A stretch of 64,000 nucleotides of DNA from Parasponia andersonii. Taxonomy: Eukaryota; Streptophyta; Magnoliopsida; Rosales; Cannabaceae. A program made the translations under genes and the position numbers. The DNA lies in the NCBI GenBank assembly GCA_002914805.1, contig JXTB01000767.1, forward strand, positions 54,780 through 118,779, in the 5' to 3' direction. Below are positions 57,141 to 64,000 of the stretch, one piece after another. The notes under the pieces are model-generated. The model was not told where the DNA came from and did not search any database. It was given only the letters and a program-made list of their open reading frames with translations. Position 1 is the first letter of the stretch. The number at the start of each line of letters is the position of its first letter.

Positions 57141-59421
57141 CTGCTTTGATGCTCCTTATGTTTCGATAGTTTTCGTTAGAAAGTAGGAAATGGAGAAACT
57201 TTTGGGGGGTTTGCAACGGTATGTGGACTCTCTTTCAAGTGCTGTCTTAAGGTTCTTGATTCATTCATTGGTCGTTCACTACAGTGCCTCAGTCTCTGGA
57301 TTGCTTCTTGTACACGGAGGCACAGTTTGGTTCTTGATTGAGAAAGGTAACTGAATAGCATTGAAGTTATTTTCTGGTTTAAGTACTAGTGGTAGATAAT
57401 GTTAATGATCAGTGCGTGTATGTTTACCAAAGTTAATGTAGTATACCTCACCTTACTACTTGAATGTTTGCCGCATTCTTGAATGTGTTAGTTTTCTTGT
57501 GTATTTTTGTATCTAGTTCTGTATAGATACTGTTAATCCTGTAACTATGTTCGAATATCTTAAACAAGACTTAAGTTGTTAGCTTATTCCAAGAGGCGTA
57601 ATTTGATCAAATAAATGATGGAAAAATTCTAAGTTCTGTAGACGTTTGTTTTTGTAGTTCTTCTTTGAGTGAAATTTTGGTCCTCAGACTTCGGTATTCC
57701 AAAATTTCTATTCATCTTGGTGTTGTGTTTGATGCATGCTTGCTTGTTTTTCTAACTTCAAGTCATCTTTTGCACACAACTTACCAGTCGAAGAAAAGTT
57801 TTTTTCAGTTTTAGTTTTGGACATTACCTCTAGTATAATTGTGATTGTATAGTGAATTTTTTAGTAGTTTTTTTCAGTTGATTGGGATCATTATAATTAG
57901 GTTTAGTAATGTTTTTTCTTTCTCTACACATGATAAAATTCACTGTTTTAATAAATTACCGATGTATTATTAGCTACTGCTAATTGTTGCGAATCTGAAT
58001 TGATTTATTCTTGTTTGGTAGCTTGAGGGCATTCCTTATTTGAGAACCAAAGCTGTTCACAGGAACTGTGAGTTTCCATTGAGATGAAGAGGACCTCTTT
58101 GCTTCTGCATGGGAGGGAGAATCGATGGCGTTGCACTGTTGCCTAATAGCTTTAGAAGTGGACTCTTGCTTTTAAGTTTTTAGCTTTCTTTTGCCTTAAT
58201 GTTTCAGCTAATGAGCACTTGATCAAAACAAATATGAATGTTGTGATGATGTTATGGCTTGAAATTGCCAATGTCTGGAATGTGGTTTAGATTATTTTGG
58301 AACTTGATCCTTGAATGGTGATGTAATAGGATTTAGCAGAGGATGTTGCTATTCTGCCTCTCTTTTGTTGGCTAGTTGTATAATTATATCCATCCCTTCT
58401 TGTTTTTTTTTTATTTTTTTATTTTTTTGGGTTTTTGTTTCGAGTATACGACCATGTTCATTGTGCACATTTTTTGTGAAGTTGTAGTAGGCTAACCATT
58501 TTTTGAAATAGGTAGCTTGTACCCTGAGGTTGTAACCTATACGGCTTTGTACATACTGGAATATTTATGGAATAGATACTCATTTCCACAATTTCAATGT
58601 TGCTTATGCAGAGTATCTCATTTCTTATGTTTGTTGAAAGCTTTGACGTTTTTTAACTCCTAATAATTGAGTACATTTGACAGAAAATGGATATTAAGAA
58701 GAAATCCAAATCTTGCCTTGAGTTTTTGCCAAATCCCTAGTTTCTTGTTAAAGATCTGTGGGCATGTTACTTTAGATTGCACTATCATTGTAATGAAATA
58801 TTTTTTCTTTTACCTTTAGAAGATTGCCATTTTAGTTTATCAGAAATTCAGAATGAATTCTTTTTCTTCTTGTTAGATTCTTCTGAGTGGACTTTGCAAC
58901 CCTCCACTGTTTTTTAGTATCGTTTTTCTTTGGTTGAAGTTTCTTGATAGCTTCATTTTATGATCATGCGCATTTCTCTACTTGGATATTCTCCTTTATT
59001 ATTATTATTATTATTTTTTTGNAAAAAGCATAACCAAATGGTTACAGAAACGCAAACTAATTCTTGGTCAAGGTCCCAACTTCACCAAATGAAAAACTGT
59101 TTGATAGCTTTATTTAATGATCATGTTTATTAGCTTATTTATATATATTTTCTTCTGATAAGTAGTCTATCACATCTCCCAACTTCTAAAAGCCTAACCA
59201 AATGGTCTCAGACGCACACTACCTCTGTCAAGGTCCCAACTTAAACCAAGTGAAAAGCTGCCTTAGCCTCTTCTAGGCTCACTGAAATGAAACAATACTA
59301 AATTCATTATATGTAGTGTGTGATTTCATGCATATCGTCTATATTTACCAATTTCCTTCTCAAGGTCGAATTAAAAGAAGGCAGGAAATACCACACTTCT
59401 AGCATCAAACACTAAACAATC

Positions 59422-59463
<42 letters not shown>

Positions 59464-59761
59464 GTCTCTACTTACTGGCCGGAAAGAAAAAAGGGAAGGA
59501 AAAAAAAATGCAACTATCACATTTGAAAGGAAAGAGAGAATAAATTAGGCAAGTGAAGCGAATCCCTACTTATTTCATTAGTACAAAATAAGAATTACAC
59601 AATAATTAGTAAGTACAAGTCTGTGTCACTTCAAAAATTGTACAAACTATGATATCATTTACTCCCAAATACGAAGGCTAAAACTGTAACCTTCAAAGCT
59701 TAATATACAATTCTATATTAAATTACTCACGATTTGGCTTCTAATACTAGTAGATACAGGC

Positions 59762-59822
<61 letters not shown>

Positions 59823-59968
59823 TTCATTAAGAAATAACACTCATGGTAGCAATGAGTAGGAATCAAATTTGTATTTTTCCCCCTAATCTCTGTAACTCTA
59901 TTAGTATATATTTTGAGGAGGAAGTACCAAGTAGAGAGACCATATACATATATATGAGTCTATGACCA
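57141..59968. other. RRM gene 3' region and gene-free DNA
   Basis: The first kilobase is probably the RRM 3' untranslated region. It may contain an intron from about 57347 (AAAG|GTAACT) to 58021 (TTTGGTAG), since the sequence after that reads like exonic leader or trailer DNA. A direct repeat of about 150 bp at 59025-59260 shares GCCTAACCAAATGGT, GTCAAGGTCCCAACTT and AAGTGAAAA-like words. An undetermined base (n) is at 59022. CT, TA and GA microsatellites lie at 59426-59461, 59764-59780 and 59781-59819, the last in the NF-YB 3' flank. Confidence 0.45.
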
Positions 59969-60622
59969 CTATCCGGGCCTACCAAAGTTAGAACCTGGGC
60001 TCAAATGACTAGGCCCAGTCTTACTACCCAGCCCAATACCACCACCACCACTATTCGTAGCCATCAGATGAAACCCACCAGAACCGTACACGTGTCCATG
60101 ATGGTGCTGCTGACCCATCAATACCATCCCCATTCCACTCCCATATACACCACCACCACCACCACCACCACCACCACTACTACCGTCCCCATACCCTCCG
60201 CCACCACCACCATTCCCCACGCTCCCACCAACTGCGTCCTTTTCACGCACCACCGTGGATGCGCCTTTCTCCCCCTCCGTCTCCCGAAACCTCTGCAAGT
60301 AGATCTTGAGTGGCTCGACGTACTCCTCGAAGCCCAGCGTGGTCATCGCCCAGAGCAGATCGTCGCCGTTGATCGTCTTCCTCTTCTCCCTCTGACACTT
60401 GTCGGAGGCCTCGCCGGTGATGAAGCTGATGAACTCGGAGACGCACTCCTGGACCGTCTCCTTCGCGTCCTTGGAGATCTTCGCGTTCGCCGGCAATGCC
60501 TTCTTCATGATCCGGCTCACGTTCGCAATCGGCAGCAACCGGTCCTGCTCCCGCGGAGAGAGCTCGCTGTTCGCGTTCGTCCCGCCGTTGTGTCCCCCCG
60601 AATCATTGTCCGAGTCCGCCAT
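59969..60622 (-). CDS. NF-YB2/3-like: NF-YB transcription factor subunit, ordinary (NF-YB2/3) class
   Basis: Histone-fold B subunit of the CCAAT-binding NF-Y trimer. In Arabidopsis, NF-YB2 and NF-YB3 act with CONSTANS and NF-YC proteins in photoperiodic flowering. Intronless, 217 residues. The conserved core is about residues 24-116: [38 protein letters not shown], and [18 protein letters not shown]. Residue 51 is Lys (KIS-K-DAKE), so the LEC1-class Asp is absent. The tail is Gly-rich with long Gly runs (one of nine) and a [14 protein letters not shown] segment, as in NF-YB2/3 proteins. The start [10 protein letters not shown] is typical of the group. The coding GC content is far above the flanks. 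A CT-rich tract (GA on the + strand, 60780-60806) lies about 160 bp upstream. Confidence 0.94.
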   Translation of the reverse strand: MADSDNDSGGHNGGTNANSELSPREQDRLLPIANVSRIMKKALPANAKISKDAKETVQECVSEFISFITGEASDKCQREKRKTINGDDLLWAMTTLGFEEYVEPLKIYLQRFRETEGEKGASTVVREKDAVGGSVGNGGGGGGYGDGSSGGGGGGGGGVYGSGMGMVLMGQQHHHGHVYGSGGFHLMATNSGGGGIGLGSKTGPSHLSPGSNFGRPG

Positions 60623-60778
60623 TGATAAAGCTCAATCAAGCTTTTGCTCTTCTTACTCGAATTTCGATCACTTACTCTGGATATAAACTCTAGCTTCAGT
60701 CAATTAGGGTTTCTGAATTTGAAATTTGATCGGACAGCGATCAACGGCAAGTGTTTCGCTCCGGTTGCCGGCGAAGTG

Positions 60779-60810
<32 letters not shown>

Positions 60811-61647
60811 AGCCGATTGAATCGTTTGGGTTAATAAGGCATATCTTTTGAACACGTGGACGAATGTAGACCGTTTTTTGTCGATAAGTGTGAATTTGCA
60901 CGGACGCGATTGAAGCCGTTGGATTGATCGAGATGGGTGTCATCTCCACCGTTGGTTTGATATTCCGCGCGTGGTTGTCTGACCTGGCCTTTTCTTTTGT
61001 GTGTGTATACAGTATATTGTCCATATTTATTTTTAGAGAAAAAGTAACACTACTCTTTTTCACATTTTTTTTCGCATTCTTTTAGTTTTATTTCTTTAAT
61101 GTATTCTTTTAATTTTATTATTGGCAAGTGAGTTTTATTATAATTATTAAAATATTAAATTAAATAATAAAATTTACTTGTTAAATTGTGAGATCGGAGA
61201 ATATAAAAAAAATAAAAAAAAAATATATTTAACATTTAAAAAAAATAAAACGATATCAACCTGAAATACGACATGGAACTGAGTAGAGTAGGAGATGAAT
61301 CATGAAATAATAGTGAAACCCACATAAGTGTATACGTGTGATGTGTCCCTCATTGTTCGGATGTATTGCCATATCATCTAATTATCTTGCCCAACCACTT
61401 CTCATGCTCCTAGTGTCCCTGTCACCATCACACGCCGATACCGTTGATTCTCCCTTTTCGACTCTTCAAAGCTGATTATGAAGCTGATGAACTTGGATCA
61501 AATTATTTTTAATTTTTGGCCCAAAATTAAAGCTCTGATTTTTATTTTTTCAAAACGAAATTGGAATATATATATATATATATGTATATATTTATTTATT
61601 TATCTTGTGTTTTTCTCTGTCCAAATTATTTTGTCATATTTTTATCG
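60623..61647. other. Upstream region of the NF-YB2/3-like gene
   Basis: Leader and promoter side up to about 61.0 kb, including the GA microsatellite at 60780-60806 and an ACACGTGGAC box at about 60852. Beyond that it is AT-rich with no coding exon. A TA run is at 61566-61589. Confidence 0.5.
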
Positions 61648-62006
61648 GAATATTATCATTTTTATATTCTGTATTTTGACACTTTCTTCAAATTATACCT
61701 TATGTTTTGGTTATTATCAACATTGATCTTTAGATTTGAAATCTGTTACAAATTTATACTCTGACACCAATTTAGAACAGTTAATTTACCAAGTTGCCGT
61801 TTAAAATATTGAAAATAAATCATATAAAAACTGATCCGAGAATAAGTTTATTAAATCATTTTGGTAAATTAACTGTTCTAAATTAGTGTCAGGGTATAAA
61901 TTTGTAACAAATATTAAATCTAAGGGTCAATATTAATAATAACTAAAACAGAAAGTACAAACTAAACAAAATGTCAAAATGCAGAGTATAAAAATGATAA
62001 TATCCC
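61648..62006. mobile_element. Foldback MITE, copy B
   Basis: About 360 bp. Left arm words such as GTTACAAATTTATACTCTG and AATTTAGAACAGTTAATTTACC have clear reverse complements in the right arm (GTAAATTAACTGTTCTAAATT, CAGGGTATAAATTTGTAAC). The unpaired loop at about 61796-61860 is the reverse complement of the loop in copy A at 47238-47592, so the copies are in opposite orientation. Confidence 0.85.
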
Positions 62007-64000
62007 TATTTTATTTATTTGAAATTTCATGTAGCCCTTTTGTTTTAATTATTTCACTAAAGAACTACAGACTACAGTTAACTTGTTAATCAAAAGATTA
62101 AAAGTTGGCCCTTTCCCTTTTTTTGGGCGGCCGGGGGTGGGGGAATTTTGAACTCAATTAGAGTCTTAAATTAATAGTTTACGAAAAAAAATTAAGTTAC
62201 TTTCTGAATAAAAAAATTAACAGAATTATCTAACTTGTACTTATTTAAACTCGAAAAAATTACCTATTCAATCAAGTTCATGCATCTAAATGTTATGTCA
62301 CATCTCATTTGTGCAGTATGTCATTGGTTTTGTTGACAATTGAAGTCGTCTTCTTTTGTCTCAATGAGCTTTAGAAGGACGAAATCTTATATTATAATAA
62401 ACTTATAAAATAAAAACCAAAGAAGTAAGTAATGTACCATGTTAACATAATATTATCTTATTGTTCAAATGAACATACTACGATCCAGATCCTTACATGT
62501 TTGATGTTACTGGTCGAATCAGCCTCTATTTTATACATATTTAATTTGGATAGTGGGTATGGTCATACCTAGTTACTTGCTACTCAGGTAAGTGGGGATA
62601 ATTCCAAAATCTTGTCATTAAATATCTCAAACCTAACAACCGATGACCGACCCATATCACTTTTTGTTCTTTAATGGATTTGTGACTATGTTTAGAATCA
62701 AGGTTTTTTGAACACAGTTTCCTTGGTTTAAGACTAAAAAGTGAAAAAGTTGAATAGAGAAAAGAAAAAAAGAAAGCTATTATAAAGTGAAGTGTCAACA
62801 CATTAATTCACAATCAAATTGTGACATCTAACTCCATCCTAACTACAAGGTGTTACTTTTTTTTTTTCAAATAGTAAAAAAAAACATAAAAGTGAAATAT
62901 AAGGAAACTAAATCCAACGCACTTGACTTAGTGATATAGATTAGTCAATGCAAGATCGTAGACACAAGTTGAGTATTGAGCGACCCACTTACATATTTTA
63001 TATGTGATACCTTGTACTTACCGGTCTAGTACCCAATCTAGAATGCATGGAACCACAGTAATTATTACTAATAGCAACACCTGATAGAGCCACAACTTAC
63101 AAAATCCTTACTAGTAGTAATATTTGATGGAGTTAGGGTAACATGCTCCATTCGATGGGTTAAGGCTCGCTACTAAAGAGTACTCAACAAACATTCTGGT
63201 TAAGAGATTAGAAACTACTCTAATTATCACACCCAATGAAAGAAACTACTCTAATGATAATGCCAAATGAGAAATATCACTCTGATCATCTCATTGCTCT
63301 CTCTTTCTTCTTCTTCTTATTTTTTTTTTTAAAAAAAGAAAATTGAATGGATATGCTCACTAAACATGGTTTTATACGTCATTTGCACTCAAAATCTCTA
63401 ATTGGTTTAAGCTTTCCTTTTGGTTTTAATTATTAGAACTTTCAGTGCTCCCTCACTATCATTAGTGGAGGATTATCTTTCGGAGGAGGGTTCTGATAAC
63501 TTTAACACGCTTTTATGAAGTGGGTAGTTGGTAAATATATATATATATATACACCAAATTTGTATACTAAACTTTGTTTATTAACTTATGGGACAACTTT
63601 GAAACTAGCGGCATAGCTCAAAAAGTGTACATTACTTTTCATAAAATTACCACGTAAGTTAATGAACAATGCTAAACTCGAAGATACGTTTGCTTTTCTT
63701 TGTACCTTTTGAGGAGGAAAAAAATAAATAAAAAAGACTAACCAGTGGAACTATTATACTAGTAATAAAAAAAAAATTGGCATAGCAATGTCAAGGCTTC
63801 CGGTCATTGTCAACTATTCACATTATTGGATACCCTTGTTTTTGTTCTACCTTGAAGATGGTGATAACAAGGAAAATGACAACGCAGTACCACATAATGG
63901 AATTTTAGATACCAAGGATGTAAAATATATATATATATAGATATTGATATATATTAATACATTATTTTAACAAAATTAAAGTGGCCTCACATTGTGGTGA
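62007..64000. other. Gene-free AT-rich DNA to the end of the window
   Basis: No convincing coding exon, RNA gene or full transposon was found. A 13-bp G/C-rich patch (GGCGGCCGGGGGTGGGG) at 62127-62143 stands out from the AT-rich background. TA runs are at 63536-63551 and 63928-63938. The final open frame near 62580-62801 has no family resemblance. Confidence 0.45.

Noticed and set aside
60005..60625. Plus-strand open frame of 206 codons over the second NF-YB gene
   Set aside because: Antisense shadow; Thr-rich runs come from the poly-Gly codons of the real gene.
1..64000. CRISPR arrays, operons and ribosome-binding sites
   Set aside because: The DNA is plant nuclear; direct repeats found are satellites, microsatellites or transposon parts without spacer structure.

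Overview
The window is nuclear DNA of a flowering plant, almost certainly a eudicot. Genes have short AT-rich GT...AG introns. Intergenic DNA is AT-rich and holds microsatellites, MITE-like elements and one full-length Ty3/gypsy LTR retrotransposon. All family names come from reading the protein sequence. Arabidopsis locus numbers are from memory and need checking. The species cannot be told from the sequence.

Layout: (1) 1-2.2 kb, last seven coding exons of nicotinamide/nicotinate mononucleotide adenylyltransferase (NMNAT), + strand. (2) 3.0-5.76 kb, a LEC1-type NF-YB gene, - strand, with a tiny first exon and a 2.1-kb intron. (3) 6.66-12.76 kb, a 14-exon SIRT6-class sirtuin (SRT1), - strand. 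(4) 12.8-17.5 kb, AT-rich intergenic DNA. (5) 17,538-29,937, a 12.4-kb Tat-like gypsy element in - orientation, with 770-bp LTRs and a GTTAA target duplication, nested inside an older MITE. It carries a separate plus-strand gene with its own TATA box and three introns, plus two tandem-repeat arrays. (6) 30.7-35.7 kb, an eight-exon Nudix hydrolase, + strand. (7) 36.2 kb, a small proline-rich secreted protein. (8) 38.4-39.7 kb, a fasciclin-like arabinogalactan protein, - strand. (9) 45.1-45.7 kb, a TIC20-V-like chloroplast import subunit, - strand, with a triplicated 3' flank. (10) 47.6-48.4 kb, a classical arabinogalactan protein, - strand. (11) 48.5-54.7 kb, gene-free DNA with a hAT-like element. 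(12) 55.0-57.1 kb, a CFIm68/CPSF6-like RRM protein, + strand. (13) 60.0-60.6 kb, a second NF-YB gene of the ordinary NF-YB2/3 class, - strand. (14) 60.7-64 kb, gene-free DNA with a foldback MITE.

The genes do not form an operon, but two themes stand out. Three NAD-related enzymes (NMNAT makes NAD, the sirtuin consumes it, the Nudix enzyme hydrolyses ADP-ribose or NADH-type products) lie within 36 kb. Two NF-YB subunits of functionally different classes also share the window. As I recall Arabidopsis, the genes fall into two interleaved, internally ordered series (At5g55810-At5g55670 and At5g47670-At5g47640), as expected of one ancestral segment later split by duplication and gene loss. The most unusual object is the spliced antisense gene inside the retrotransposon. 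Its predicted introns keep phase across four exons, and its stop codons look like C-to-T decay.
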